Shown here piece after piece: positions 37,729 through 47,361 of a stretch of 64,000 nt of DNA. Source of the DNA: Kroppenstedtia eburnea (lineage in GTDB: Bacteria; Bacillota; Bacilli; Thermoactinomycetales; DSM-45169); the NCBI RefSeq assembly GCF_013282215.1, contig NZ_CP048103.1:682001-746000 (forward strand). Direction: 5' to 3'. The notes below the pieces were generated by a model. That model saw nothing but the letters and a program-made list of their open reading frames with translations, was not told where the DNA came from and made no database searches. Each line of letters begins with the position of its first letter. The first letter of the stretch is position 1. The position numbers and the translations under genes are program-made.

Positions 37729-38385
37729 ATGAAGAAACGGAAAACATTATACGGACTTTTGGCCGGTGTAAGCATTCTGTTTATCCTTTACGCCTTGGCG
37801 AAAAATTTCGTGTTCGATCCTGCCGCCGAGGGATTTTTAAGCCATAAAACCGGACTTAAGCGCGAGCTGAATCTCCCGGTCTGGTTAAACGTGATGTACG
37901 TTCATGTTGCATTTGCATGTATAGCCATGGCGTCGGGGCTGCTCAACTTTTCCAAGCGGTTTTTTGAAAAAAGCCGCAAGCTCCATCGCATCAACGGCTA
38001 CGTTTATATCGTGTCCGTGCTTCTTGTTGTGCTGACTTCCGGATATATGGCGCCTTACGCCACCGGAGGAAAAATCAGCAGTATAGGGTTCAATTTGCTG
38101 AATATGGTATGGCCGTTGATCACCATTACGGCGCTCATCCAAATCAAAAAGAAACGAATGATCCGGCACCGGAACTGGATGATCCGAAGTTACGCCTTTT
38201 GTTTTACGAACCTGTTGATTCACCTCATCACTTCTCTTTTCCATCAGGGATTCGGTCTCGTTTACGCCACCAGCTATACCATTGGCCTTTACGGCTCCAT
38301 GGTGTTGCTGCTGGTTATTCCTTACATTCTCATCCGAAAGATCGGTCCATCCAGAGAGATTGCGAATCCCCCAAGAATGATGTAA
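37729..38385 (+). CDS. DUF2306-like membrane protein
   Basis: A 218-residue protein with about six membrane helices, resembling DUF2306. It has conserved His-containing segments (MYVHVAFACIAMASG, RKLHRINGYVYI, RHRNWMIRSYAF) of the kind that may bind haem or metals, but function is unknown. I chose the ATG at 37729. It follows the DJ-1/PfpI gene by 52 bp in the same direction and may share its transcript. Confidence 0.75.
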   Translation: MKKRKTLYGLLAGVSILFILYALAKNFVFDPAAEGFLSHKTGLKRELNLPVWLNVMYVHVAFACIAMASGLLNFSKRFFEKSRKLHRINGYVYIVSVLLVVLTSGYMAPYATGGKISSIGFNLLNMVWPLITITALIQIKKKRMIRHRNWMIRSYAFCFTNLLIHLITSLFHQGFGLVYATSYTIGLYGSMVLLLVIPYILIRKIGPSREIANPPRMM

Positions 38386-38542
38386 CAATAAAATCAGTTC
38401 AGGCCAACGGGTTTCATTCGTTTTATGCCTGGAGTTGCAAAAAACCGGCCCCGGAATTTTCGGATTCTGAGGTCGGTTTATTTTCATCCGGTGTATGTCC
38501 GGAGCGGATACGAACACCGGTGTTGTTGCCCATGCCGGGCAC

Positions 38543-38573
38543 AGAAAAAGAGACGGTGCGTTGCCGTCTCTTT
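38543..38573 (-). terminator. Terminator of the dap operon
   Basis: On the minus strand, AAAGAGACGG and CCGTCTCTTT arms are followed by TTCTGTG. It lies just past the dapL stop. Confidence 0.85.
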
Positions 38574-38577
38574 CCCT

Positions 38578-39711
38578 TCAACGGTCCGCTTTCCAGGTGA
38601 GGTACCTTGCCATCAGATCGATCGCCGCCGGGATCGCCCCTTCGTCGGGGAGAAGGGCGGGGTGGTGCAGGCCGTGGGGGCTGTCGACGCCCAGCCAGAA
38701 CATGAAGCCGGGGATCTCCCGCAGGAAGTAGCCGAAGTCTTCCCCGGCCATCGCTTCCCGGCATTCCACCACCTGAACTTTCCCTTCCCTGCCGGCCCAG
38801 TCCATAAATTCCCGGGTCAGGCTCTCCTCATTTTCCACCTGGCAGTAGTTGGCTCCCCAGTCGATGCGGGCTTCACAGGCAAAGCCGGTCTCAATGCCGT
38901 GGACCAAGGCCCGAATGCGGTTTTTGATCTTCTCCATCGAGTCCATGGACAAGGTGCGGATCGTGCCCTCCAGCCGGGCTTGGCCGGGGATGATATTTTG
39001 CTTGGTGCCGATGGTCACCTTGCCCAGGGTGAGGATGGCGGCATCCAGCGGGTCGAGGTTGCGGGAGATGATCGTCTGCAACTGCATCGCCAGTTGGGAG
39101 GCGGCGATCACCATGTCATTGGAGCGGTGGGGCAGCGAGGCGTGGCCGCTCACTCCGATCAGGTCGATATACAGCTCGGAAGTGTTGGCGAACAAAATCC
39201 CCGGCCGGGTGGCGATGGTTCCCACCGGGTACTCGGGTCCGATGTGAAGTCCGAAGATCTGATCCGGTTTCCAGGACTGGAACTCTTCGCTCTGCAACAT
39301 GGGCAGGGCGCCTCCGGGGCCCTCCTCCGCCGGTTGGAAGAGGAAGAGGAGATCATCGGGAACCGGGTGTTCCACAAAGTGGTGCAGGATTCCCAAGGCG
39401 ATGGCCATGTGCAGATCATGGCCGCAGGCGTGCATGTGGCCGGGATGCTCCGAGGCGAAGTCCAGCCCGGTCTCCTCCTCGATGGGCAGACCGTCGATGT
39501 CCGTGCGCCAGGCGAGGATGCGGCGGGGGCGGGTTCCCTTCACTTTGGCCAGCACCCCGGTGCGCCAGGTTTTCACTTCCAGCCGGTCCGGGGGCAAGCG
39601 GGACAGAAACTCCAAAATGAATTTCTGCGTTTTAAATTCGGCAAATCCCAGCTCCGGAATGCGGTGAAGCCGGCGGCGAACTTCCACAAAGGGGTGCAGA
39701 GTGTTGTTCAT
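38578..39711 (-). CDS. dapL: M20 family N-acetyldiaminopimelate deacetylase
   Basis: A 377-residue M20D metallopeptidase-family enzyme. Motifs include [13 protein letters not shown], the metal site [21 protein letters not shown] and [12 protein letters not shown]. Family members include N-acetyldiaminopimelate deacetylase and hippurate or amino-acid hydrolases. Placement in one operon with dapH identifies it as the deacetylase, which yields LL-diaminopimelate for lysine and cell wall. The ATG follows AAAGGAGGG. Confidence 0.88.
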   Translation of the reverse strand: MNNTLHPFVEVRRRLHRIPELGFAEFKTQKFILEFLSRLPPDRLEVKTWRTGVLAKVKGTRPRRILAWRTDIDGLPIEEETGLDFASEHPGHMHACGHDLHMAIALGILHHFVEHPVPDDLLFLFQPAEEGPGGALPMLQSEEFQSWKPDQIFGLHIGPEYPVGTIATRPGILFANTSELYIDLIGVSGHASLPHRSNDMVIAASQLAMQLQTIISRNLDPLDAAILTLGKVTIGTKQNIIPGQARLEGTIRTLSMDSMEKIKNRIRALVHGIETGFACEARIDWGANYCQVENEESLTREFMDWAGREGKVQVVECREAMAGEDFGYFLREIPGFMFWLGVDSPHGLHHPALLPDEGAIPAAIDLMARYLTWKADR

Positions 39712-39728
39712 GGACTCGCTTCCCTCCT

Positions 39729-40934
39729 TTAAGACAAGATCTGTTGCAATCTGGATTGCAACTTTTGCATAAATCCCTCAATCTCCTCCGGGGTCAGGGT
39801 GAGGGGGGGCAGGAGTCGGATGACGGTCTGCTGGGTGATATCGACCAATACGCCGTCGGTGGTCAGATCCAACTGCAGCTTTGCCGCTTGTTCCGGAGTG
39901 AGCGTGGTGTCGACCCCGATCATCATCCCCCGGCCGCGGATGTCTCCGATCACGGCAGGAAAACGATTCCGAAGTTCCTTCAGCTGTTGCCAAAGGGTTT
40001 GGGCGTTTTTTCTGCCTTGCTCCAGTTGCCCCTGGTCCAGCAGCACATCGAGGACGGCGTTGCCCAGGGCGGCACTCAAGGGGGAGGGAGCGAAGGTGGT
40101 GCCGTGGTCTCCCGGTTGGAAGAGGTCCTTCAGTCTGTCGCCGGCGATGATCCCGCCCAGGGGGAGACCGCCGCCCACCCCTTTGGCAAAGAGGATCAGA
40201 TCCGGCTTCAGCCCGGCCTGCTGATAAGCGAACAGTGTTCCGGTCCGTCCCACTCCTGTCTGGATCTCGTCCATGATCAGGAGCATGCCCTGTTCCCGGC
40301 AGAGGCGGGCCATCTCTTGCAGGTAGCTGAGATCCAGGGGTTGCACCCCGCCGGAGCCGAGGATGGGTTCCGCCAGCAGGGCTGCCGGCTTCTCCTCCGC
40401 ACAGATCTGGTGCAGCTCTTCGATCCGGTTGGGTTCCACTTCATAGACCGGGAAATCCGGTTGCGGGAAATCCTGATAGACCCCCGGTTGCCGGGTGAGG
40501 CGTACCGCTCCCAGGGTGCGTCCATGGAAGCTTTTTTTCATTACCACAAATCCATTTTTTCCATCCCCATGTTTTCCGGCCCATTTGTGGACCAGCTTCA
40601 CCGCCGCTTCCGTCGCCTCCGCCCCGGAGTTGACAAAAAAGACCTTGCCCTCGATGCTGTGGGTGGTGAGGCGCTCCGCCAACCGGATGGCGGGCGGATT
40701 GAGAAATTTGTTGGAGATGTGGAGGAATCGATCGCCCTGCTCATGAAGGGCTTTCAACAGTGCCGGGTGGGAGTGGCCGAGAATGTTGACGGCCAATCCT
40801 GTGAACAGGTCGAGGTAGGATTTTCCCTCTGTGTCGTACAGGTAATTTCCCTTCCCCCGTGCAATGGCGATGGGCAACCGATGGTAAGTGGGCATCAGGT
40901 AGCGTCGATCCAGTTCCAGCCAGTCAGTCATCAT
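39729..40934 (-). CDS. Class III aminotransferase, probable N-acetyl-diaminopimelate aminotransferase
   Basis: A 401-residue PLP enzyme of the acetylornithine aminotransferase (ArgD) type. Landmarks are [39 protein letters not shown] and the PLP Lys in [13 protein letters not shown]. In the acetylated DAP route a transaminase works between DapH and DapL; in Bacillus this is the class I enzyme PatA. Here an ArgD-like class III enzyme lies exactly between dapH and dapL, so it probably does that job. No arg genes are nearby. The family is firm; the substrate is inference. Confidence 0.85.
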   Translation of the reverse strand: MMTDWLELDRRYLMPTYHRLPIAIARGKGNYLYDTEGKSYLDLFTGLAVNILGHSHPALLKALHEQGDRFLHISNKFLNPPAIRLAERLTTHSIEGKVFFVNSGAEATEAAVKLVHKWAGKHGDGKNGFVVMKKSFHGRTLGAVRLTRQPGVYQDFPQPDFPVYEVEPNRIEELHQICAEEKPAALLAEPILGSGGVQPLDLSYLQEMARLCREQGMLLIMDEIQTGVGRTGTLFAYQQAGLKPDLILFAKGVGGGLPLGGIIAGDRLKDLFQPGDHGTTFAPSPLSAALGNAVLDVLLDQGQLEQGRKNAQTLWQQLKELRNRFPAVIGDIRGRGMMIGVDTTLTPEQAAKLQLDLTTDGVLVDITQQTVIRLLPPLTLTPEEIEGFMQKLQSRLQQILS

Positions 40935-40963
40935 GGTCCTCCCTGTGCTTCAGTTTCGGCGGA

Positions 40964-40995
40964 ATTAAAAAGAAGGGCCGCCCTCGGACGGCCCG
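40964..40995 (-). terminator. Attenuating hairpin between dapH and the aminotransferase gene
   Basis: On the minus strand GGGCCGTCC and GGCGGCCC arms are followed by TTCTTTTTAATT. It looks like a terminator inside the operon, perhaps to make more DapH than downstream enzymes. Confidence 0.7.
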
Positions 40996-40999
40996 GTCT

Positions 41000-41710
41000 T
41001 CAAAGCTGGCGCAATTCCTGTTTGATCTCCGTTTTGGCGCGGGTTTTTTCATCGATTTTCTTGATCACCCGGGCCGGGGTGCCGGCCACTACGCTGTTTG
41101 CCGGTACATCTTCCACCACGATGGCGCCGGCGGCCACCACGGAACCTTTGCCCACACGCACCCCTTCCAGGATGACGGCATTGGCTCCGACCACGACATC
41201 ATCTTCAATGATGACCGGTTGGGCTGACGGGGGTTCGATCACACCGGCGATGACGGCTCCGGCACCGATGTGGCAGTTGTTGCCGATGGTTCCCCGGCCC
41301 CCGACGACCACGTTCATATCGATCATGGTGCCTTCCCCGATGACGGCTCCGATATTGATGGAGGCACCCATCATGATCACTGCATTCTTTCCGATTTCCA
41401 CCTGGTCCCGGATGATGGCGCCGGGTTCGATCCGGGCCTGGATCTGTTTCAGGTCCAGGAGGGGGATGGCGGAATTGCGGCGGTCGTTTTCCACCACCAG
41501 ATCTTCAATCCGGTCTTTGTGGGCCTCCAGAAGCGGCTCCAAATCCTTCCAATCCCCGAACAGGACTCCCACCTTTCCCGTGATGAAGGAGTGTACTTTC
41601 TCCCCGAAATCGATCCCGTCGAGATCCCCTTTGATATGTACCTTGACCGGGGTTTGCTTCTCGCTGGTTCGGATAAATTCAATAATCTGGTTGGCATCCA
41701 TCATTTCCAT
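41000..41710 (-). CDS. dapH: DapH, tetrahydrodipicolinate N-acetyltransferase
   Basis: A 236-residue enzyme that acetylates tetrahydrodipicolinate in lysine and diaminopimelate synthesis. The N-terminal DapH domain ([13 protein letters not shown]...) precedes a left-handed helix of hexapeptide repeats ([30 protein letters not shown]). I chose the ATG at 41710 after AAAGGG; a GTG at 41722 lies inside the ribosome site. It is the first gene of the operon. No lysine riboswitch or T-box is visible in the short leader. Confidence 0.93.
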   Translation of the reverse strand: MEMMDANQIIEFIRTSEKQTPVKVHIKGDLDGIDFGEKVHSFITGKVGVLFGDWKDLEPLLEAHKDRIEDLVVENDRRNSAIPLLDLKQIQARIEPGAIIRDQVEIGKNAVIMMGASINIGAVIGEGTMIDMNVVVGGRGTIGNNCHIGAGAVIAGVIEPPSAQPVIIEDDVVVGANAVILEGVRVGKGSVVAAGAIVVEDVPANSVVAGTPARVIKKIDEKTRAKTEIKQELRQL

Positions 41711-41821
41711 TTTATAAAACACCCTTTCTGTCTTCGGAGCGGGATCCGATGTTCACTTTACCCAAGAGTATAGCACACTCGGGCCGACGGCTGCAGCCGA
41801 AAAGGATTCCATGGGATCCAC

Positions 41822-41852
41822 AGAGCAAAGCTCCTGAATACCTTCAGGAGCT
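41822..41852 (-). terminator. Terminator of the PH-domain gene
   Basis: Perfect arms AGCTCCTGAA and TTCAGGAGCT are followed by TTGCTCTG on the minus strand. Confidence 0.65.
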
Positions 41853-41877
41853 GGGAATATCGATGGCCGGGGGGGGA

Positions 41878-42492
41878 TCAGTTGTTGATAAAGCGTTCAA
41901 AGACAAAGCTGAAATCTTTGATCTCGTATTGTTTTTTGAGGCTCGTCAGCCAGGAAAAAGCGCTCTGGTTCAGTTCCTTGAACTGTTCAGTCAGGTGGCC
42001 GTCGATGCTGCGGATCTGGCTCAAGGTTTTGGATGCCAATTCCAGGCTCTCTTTTCCGTAACCCATGAACACTTGGTTTTCCCGGGTGATTTCCTCGATT
42101 TTGAGCAGGGACTTGTAGAGGTCCTTCAGCTCTTCCAGGTGCCTTTTATGTACGTCGATGGAATAGGCTTGGGGACCGATGACGAATTTGATTTCCACAT
42201 CCAAGTCGACGGTGCCGGCTGTTTCCAACATGACATTGGAGATCGGGTGCCTGAAGTAGTCATACCGGCGAAGAGTGCGCTTTTTGCTGGTGGCGCTGGT
42301 TCCATCCAAGTGGATGAGGGCTTTGTTGGTAAAGCAATATTCATCCGCCTTGGACTTGATCAGGAAGAAAATCTTCTCCTGATCTTCGTGCATCACGTAA
42401 TCGTCTGCATCCACTTTGTCGTAATCCTGGGGCTTGATCACGGAGCCGATATCGCTCAACCCGAGTACATCCGATGCTACTTTACCAAACAT
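41878..42492 (-). CDS. YvbH-like bacterial PH-domain protein
   Basis: A 204-residue soluble protein. Its first part matches bacterial pleckstrin-homology proteins of the B. subtilis YvbH kind, with conserved phrases such as YDKVDADDYVMHEDQEKI and SKADEYCFTNKALIHLDG. The C-terminal part is helical and matches the YvbH oligomerisation extension. The biological role is unknown. I chose the ATG at 42492 (MFGKVASDVL); the longer start has no ribosome site. Confidence 0.82.
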   Translation of the reverse strand: MFGKVASDVLGLSDIGSVIKPQDYDKVDADDYVMHEDQEKIFFLIKSKADEYCFTNKALIHLDGTSATSKKRTLRRYDYFRHPISNVMLETAGTVDLDVEIKFVIGPQAYSIDVHKRHLEELKDLYKSLLKIEEITRENQVFMGYGKESLELASKTLSQIRSIDGHLTEQFKELNQSAFSWLTSLKKQYEIKDFSFVFERFINN

Positions 42493-42657
42493 GGGATCAG
42501 TCCTGTTCTGTAAGATTCTCCCCTCTATGGGGAGTCGATTCAATATTAACACAAATGTGTCGGTTCATCCCGGTTTCGGGGATTCAGCCGATCTTTTTCT
42601 TTGTTTATAAATCCTTTAGAAATGGTTGCTACATTGAGGTACAAGGAGGGATGAGAC

Positions 42658-43383
42658 ATGGAAACCATGTTGGAAGTGAAGGGATTGAGCAAAAAAGTCC
42701 GGGGTCGTACCTTGTTGAACGAGGTCGGTTTCACGGTTCAATCCGGGGAGATCTGTGGACTGCTGGGTCCCAACGGGGCTGGCAAGACCACTCTGATCCG
42801 GGTGATGACGGGATTGATCCGCCCCACCGCTGGCAGCATCCGGGTGGCGGGGGTGGAGGTGCACCGGGAGCGGAGTCGGGCCTTGGGGAAGATGGGGGCG
42901 ATTGTGGAGAACCCGATCTTTTTTCCCTACATGAGCGGACGGGACAATCTGACCAACCTGGCGCTCCTCGACCCGGGTCTGCCCAAGAAAAAGATTTCAT
43001 CCCGTGTGGAGGAAGTGCTGAAGGTGGTGGATCTGGCCGGACGGGCCGATGACAAGGTGGGCACCTATTCCCTGGGTATGAAACAACGGTTGGGGATCGC
43101 CCAGGCACTGCTGGGTGAGCCGGAGATGATCATTCTGGATGAACCGGCCAACGGGCTGGACCCCATCGGGATGCGACAATTGCGGGAGTTAATCTTGAAG
43201 CTGAACCGGGAGGCGGGGATCACCTTTTTGGTCTCCAGCCATCTGTTGGATGAGATCCAACGCATCTGCAACCGGCTGGTGGTGATCAAGGACGGGGCCG
43301 TGATCTGGCAGGGAGAGACAGCGGATTTGTCCGGGTCGGACGGGGATTTGGAAGAAGCTTTTGTGGAGTTGGTGAGCGGATGA
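42658..43383 (+). CDS. ABC transporter ATPase, bacitracin/lantibiotic-export type (BcrA-like)
   Basis: A 241-residue ATPase. Walker A is GPNGAGKTT, the signature is YSLGMKQRLGIAQ, Walker B is MIILDEPANGLDP, and the His switch is VSSHLLDEI. The BcrA/LanF type exports peptide antibiotics or guards against them. AGGAGGGATGAG precedes the ATG. It heads a five-gene cluster with two permeases and a two-component system, a layout typical of antimicrobial-peptide sensing and immunity loci. Confidence 0.93.
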   Translation: METMLEVKGLSKKVRGRTLLNEVGFTVQSGEICGLLGPNGAGKTTLIRVMTGLIRPTAGSIRVAGVEVHRERSRALGKMGAIVENPIFFPYMSGRDNLTNLALLDPGLPKKKISSRVEEVLKVVDLAGRADDKVGTYSLGMKQRLGIAQALLGEPEMIILDEPANGLDPIGMRQLRELILKLNREAGITFLVSSHLLDEIQRICNRLVVIKDGAVIWQGETADLSGSDGDLEEAFVELVSG

Positions 43384-44207
43384 TCCGTCTGTTGCAGGCC
43401 GAATGGAAACGTCTGTGGAAACGAAAACTTCTCTGGGCGATCGTGGGGGTGCTCCCCGTGGCGGCCTTCGCCGCCGCAACCTATTATGAAGGCGCCAACC
43501 GAGGGGTTTCTCCCGCAGAGCCTCAGTACGCGGTGGTTGGAAACTTTCCGGTGTTGGCGATGGCGGAGATGTTGTTGACTCTGTTCAACCTGATCGTGAT
43601 TGCTCTGGTGGCCACCCTCTGGACCGAAGAGATCCGGTCGGGACAGTTGCGGATGGTATTGTTGCGGGTTCAAACATTTTCCCGGGTCTGGTGGGCGAAA
43701 GTCGGGGTGTTGCTGGGGACGGTGGCACTGCTCATGCTGCTCTTTTTTGGGTTCAGTTACCTGGCGGGGTATTGGATCCTGCCCCATGCCGACGCCTATC
43801 CCCTCTTTTACCGGGCGGAACCGGTGGACTTGTGGGAAGGGTTTGGATACAACCTGCAGTATTATGGAATCTCCTTTCTCACATTGGTCGCTTTTGCCGG
43901 TTTTCTGCTGCTGGCGGGAAGCATGTGCCGGACGGTGACCGGCACCCTGGGAGTGGGGATGGCCTTTCTCCTCTTCTCTTTTTTCTATCCCGAACTGGCG
44001 GGCTATTTTCGCCCTCTGTTCAGTGATGAGCAGTTTTTTCAGCTCTATTTTTCATCCCTCCCCATGATCCAGTGGGAAGGCATCGTGAACCTGCTGGCGG
44101 ATCAACCACGGCGGGCCGGTTGGCTGACGGGAGTGTTGGCGGGGTACACCTGTTTATTCGGCATTCCCGCTTATCTGTGGTTTTCAAGACAGGATCAATG
44201 GAATTGA
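43380..44207 (+). CDS. ABC-2 type permease, subunit 1
   Basis: A 275-residue protein with about six membrane helices. Residue blocks such as WTEEIRSGQLRMVLLR and FGFSYLAGYWIL are typical of the LanE/LanG or BcrB permeases. It overlaps the ATPase gene by 4 bp (ATGA) and is followed by a related permease, so the two probably form a heterodimeric channel. Confidence 0.88.
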   Translation: MIRLLQAEWKRLWKRKLLWAIVGVLPVAAFAAATYYEGANRGVSPAEPQYAVVGNFPVLAMAEMLLTLFNLIVIALVATLWTEEIRSGQLRMVLLRVQTFSRVWWAKVGVLLGTVALLMLLFFGFSYLAGYWILPHADAYPLFYRAEPVDLWEGFGYNLQYYGISFLTLVAFAGFLLLAGSMCRTVTGTLGVGMAFLLFSFFYPELAGYFRPLFSDEQFFQLYFSSLPMIQWEGIVNLLADQPRRAGWLTGVLAGYTCLFGIPAYLWFSRQDQWN

Positions 44208-44218
44208 GGAGGATCGAG

Positions 44219-44986
44219 ATGATCAGGATCATTCGAAGTGAATGGCAACGGATGTGGGCGAGAAAAAAGACCAAAGTCCTGCTGTTCGGTTATCTGGGTT
44301 TATTGTTGCTGATGTGCAGGTTTTTGTCGGCGTTCAAGGTCTCTTTTTATGATCCGGCCCATGATGTTTCCCTCAACTCCCTCAATACAGCCCCCTTCCT
44401 GTTTCGGGAGCTCTCCTTTTTCCTCGTGTTCATCCTGGTGCCGCTGTTGGCGGTGGACAGCTTCAACGGGGAAACCCGCTCCGGAGCGCTGCGGATGGTG
44501 TTGATCCGACCCCTTGCCCGGTGGCGGATTTTGGCGGCGAAGTGGGCGTTGCAGGCCATCGTGCTGGCGGGGTTGCTCGCAGTCACGATGTGGACAGGAG
44601 TCCTGTTTGGGATGTGGGTGATGCCGGATGTGGCAACCACTTCTTTTTACAAGACGGAGACCTTTGGTTTCACAGGGGCGATGGGGTATATTATTCAGTA
44701 TTACTCATTGGGACTGTTGATCCTGATGACGGTGAGCGGGGCGGCTCAGCTGATCAGTCTGTGGATGCCCAATGCGGTCTTCTCCTACGCCGGGGTGATC
44801 GCATTTCTGATCGGTGGCATCTATGTTTCCCCCCGGATGGAGTTTCTGTTGATGGGTTCGGATTCGATCTTCAAACAGTTGGCTCCGAGCCCGGAAGCTG
44901 ATTTTATCGGGCTGGCTCTCGGAATTGTTACCATCAGTTTGGCTTTCAGTTTTCTGGTTTGGACCCGGCGGGACTTCAAAGGATAA
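44219..44986 (+). CDS. ABC-2 type permease, subunit 2
   Basis: A 255-residue permease with about six membrane helices. It shares the pattern NGETRSGALRMVLIRPLARW with subunit 1, which shows common ancestry. I chose the ATG at 44219 because GAGGAGGATCGAG precedes it; the longer frame lies in subunit 1. Confidence 0.88.
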   Translation: MIRIIRSEWQRMWARKKTKVLLFGYLGLLLLMCRFLSAFKVSFYDPAHDVSLNSLNTAPFLFRELSFFLVFILVPLLAVDSFNGETRSGALRMVLIRPLARWRILAAKWALQAIVLAGLLAVTMWTGVLFGMWVMPDVATTSFYKTETFGFTGAMGYIIQYYSLGLLILMTVSGAAQLISLWMPNAVFSYAGVIAFLIGGIYVSPRMEFLLMGSDSIFKQLAPSPEADFIGLALGIVTISLAFSFLVWTRRDFKG

Positions 44987-44998
44987 AGGGGGAGCGGG

Positions 44999-45679
44999 AT
45001 GGGTGAGATCATTCTGGTCGTGGATGATGAGCGGGCGATGGTGTCCATGATCCGGGATGCACTGGAAGATGAAGGATATCAGGTGCTGACGGCTTATGAC
45101 GGGGAGAGTGTGTGGGACCTGCTGAACCGAAAACCGGATCTGATTCTGCTGGACATCATGATGCCGGGCCTGGATGGAATCCAGGTGTGCCGATGGATCC
45201 GGGATTCCGTCTCCTGCCCGATCCTGTTTTTGAGCGCCCGCCGGGAGGTGGAAGACCGGATTGAAGGGCTGGCTGTCGGCGGTGATGATTATATCACCAA
45301 ACCCTTCAGCCTGGAGGAATTGGTGGCCCGGGTGGCCGCCCACCTGAGACGGGAGCTGCGTTCCCCCGACCAAGAGAAGACGGTGCTCCGCTTCGGTCGG
45401 TTGCTCATCGATTTGAAAGCTTGTGAGGTTCGTTACGGGGACCGGCTGATTCCAATGACGGCCAAGGAATTTGAAGTGATCCGTTTTCTGGCGATGCATG
45501 CGGGGCAGGTGTTTTCCAGAGAGCAGATTTATGAAGGAGTGTGGGGATTCGGGGAAGGATCTGATGCCACGGTGACGGAACACATCAAAAAAATCCGGGC
45601 GAAGCTGGGCGCCGTGGACCCGGTGACCACCTATATCTCCACTGTCTGGGGGATCGGTTACCGATGGGAAAAAAAATGA
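44999..45679 (+). CDS. OmpR family response regulator, system 3
   Basis: A 226-residue regulator. It has VVDDE, Asp52 in LLDIMMPG, Lys in ITKPFS, and an OmpR winged helix ending in EHIKKIRAKLG. It lies 12 bp after the permease gene and overlaps the kinase gene by 16 bp. It probably controls the transporter operon in response to a peptide antibiotic. Confidence 0.92.
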   Translation: MGEIILVVDDERAMVSMIRDALEDEGYQVLTAYDGESVWDLLNRKPDLILLDIMMPGLDGIQVCRWIRDSVSCPILFLSARREVEDRIEGLAVGGDDYITKPFSLEELVARVAAHLRRELRSPDQEKTVLRFGRLLIDLKACEVRYGDRLIPMTAKEFEVIRFLAMHAGQVFSREQIYEGVWGFGEGSDATVTEHIKKIRAKLGAVDPVTTYISTVWGIGYRWEKK

Positions 45680-47121
45680 CGGCCCCCAAGCCCTTTCGGC
45701 GACAGTTTATCACCCAGGCACTCTGGATTCTCGCGCTGAGCGCACTGGCGTCCCTGGTATTGTGGGTGGGCTTTTTTTTCATCTTGATGCAACTGTTTCA
45801 GCCGGTCAACTATTACGAGGAAAAAATCCCGTCGATCCATCAATGGGCGGATCAGGAAGGGGCTGCCCTCCTCGACCCGGCGATGCGTCCCCGGCTGGAC
45901 GAGATCGTTCCCCGTGAGGGAATCCGGTATCGGGTGGTGCCCCTGGCGGGGGGACCCGGTTACGGGACCTTGTCGAGGGAGGAAGTTCCCGGGAAGGGGG
46001 AACTGATCCGTCACCTCAACCAATCCGATTCAAAAGACGGGAATATATATGTAACTCATCCCCTGATGGATTCCCGGGAAGGGCTGAAAGGGGTGTTGAT
46101 CCTGCGCTACCCTCTTTCCCTGGCGGGAAGCAATCCCGGCAAAGGGTCTTACGCCATCGCTTTTACAGTGGCATTCATGGCTGTCCCTTTCGTCTGCCTC
46201 GCAGGTTTTACATTTCTGTTCGGACGGAGATTGGAGAAAAGGCTCACTCCCGCCGTCCGCCGTCTGATGGAGGGGGCGGAAAAGATAGAGAAATCGGATC
46301 TCGACTTTTCCCTGGGGCAGGTGGGCGGCTCCCGGGAGTTGGCGGCCATCGGCGCCGCTTTTGAGAGGATGCGCTCCGCTCTCCGTTCCTCCCTGGAAAA
46401 GCAGTGGCGCATCGAACAATCCCGTCGGGAAATGGTGGCCGCCCTCGCCCACGATCTGTTCACTCCCTTGACGTTGATTCAAGGTCATGCGGAACAATTG
46501 TCCAAGCCGGGAGTTCATGATGAAGAGCGGAGCCGGCGGTATGTGGAGACGATCCGATCCAACGCCGGCCGGGCGATCCGGTTGTTGGAAGAGATGCAGG
46601 AAGCCACCCGCCTGGAGTTACCCACCTTTATCCTGCGCGGGGGCCCGGTGGACGTGATGCCCTTCCTGCAACAGAAAAGGGATGAATACACCACCCTGTG
46701 CGGGGAGAGGGAGATCCGGCTGCAGACGGAGTTCCGGGATGAACGGAGGCGGCGGCGTTCTCTTTTCCTTGATGAACAACGGCTGTCCCAAGTGCTGGAC
46801 AATCTGATGGCCAATGCAGTGCGGTACACACCTGCCGGAGGCGAGGTGAAATGGCGGGCGGTGGTGAAGGAGGAGAGTCTGGAAATGGAGATTGCCGATT
46901 CAGGCCCGGGTCTGTCGGAAAAGGATCTTCGCTTCCTGTTCGATAAATTTTACCGCGGGGATCCGGCCCGCTCCCCGGATCAAGGACATGCGGGCCTCGG
47001 CATGTTTATCGTCAAAACCCTGGTGGAAAAACACGGCGGCGGGATCTCCGCCGGCAATACGGCCCGGGGAGGTGCCTGTTTCCGCTTTTGGATCAGGGAG
47101 TTGGAGAGAGAAGGGGTGTAG
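45664..47121 (+). CDS. Sensor histidine kinase, system 3
   Basis: A 485-residue kinase. Two helices (about 17-43 and 163-187) enclose an outer domain of about 120 residues. HAMP follows, then the phospho-accepting His263 in ALAHDLFTPL, N-box NLMANAVRYTP and G-box GHAGLGMFIV. The H-box has Phe where Arg or Lys is usual (HELK/RTPL), a small oddity. It is the last gene of the ABC transporter operon. Confidence 0.9.
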   Translation: MGKKMTAPKPFRRQFITQALWILALSALASLVLWVGFFFILMQLFQPVNYYEEKIPSIHQWADQEGAALLDPAMRPRLDEIVPREGIRYRVVPLAGGPGYGTLSREEVPGKGELIRHLNQSDSKDGNIYVTHPLMDSREGLKGVLILRYPLSLAGSNPGKGSYAIAFTVAFMAVPFVCLAGFTFLFGRRLEKRLTPAVRRLMEGAEKIEKSDLDFSLGQVGGSRELAAIGAAFERMRSALRSSLEKQWRIEQSRREMVAALAHDLFTPLTLIQGHAEQLSKPGVHDEERSRRYVETIRSNAGRAIRLLEEMQEATRLELPTFILRGGPVDVMPFLQQKRDEYTTLCGEREIRLQTEFRDERRRRRSLFLDEQRLSQVLDNLMANAVRYTPAGGEVKWRAVVKEESLEMEIADSGPGLSEKDLRFLFDKFYRGDPARSPDQGHAGLGMFIVKTLVEKHGGGISAGNTARGGACFRFWIRELEREGV

Positions 47122-47173
47122 AGACGGAGACCTGAGGAGACTTTCCGGTCCATCCGCCAACAAGGTTTGGTTT

Positions 47174-47205
47174 GAATTCCTCCGCCAGCGGGGAATTCTT
47201 TTTTT
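47174..47205 (+). terminator. Terminator of the ABC-TCS operon
   Basis: Arms GAATTCC and GGGGAATTC are followed by seven T, 53 bp past the kinase stop. Confidence 0.8.
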
Positions 47206-47361
47206 AATGTGATTCGGCTCAGGTTTTGGTACCATAAGAAAGGCAGGGTGATCCTTGAGGGGATCCAATGTCATCCTTATGTGCTTTTTTGCTGTCGCCT
47301 GATCATAGGTATATCATATGGCATGGTTTTGGATAAAAGTGATAAAGGAGACAATCATTGA

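Noticed and set aside
39744-41717. 657-codon plus-strand frame opposite the dap operon
   Set aside because: Runs through three real minus-strand genes and their spacers, with no domain and no ribosome site.
41711-41877. Lysine riboswitch or T-box before dapH
   Set aside because: The leader is too short and has none of the conserved boxes.
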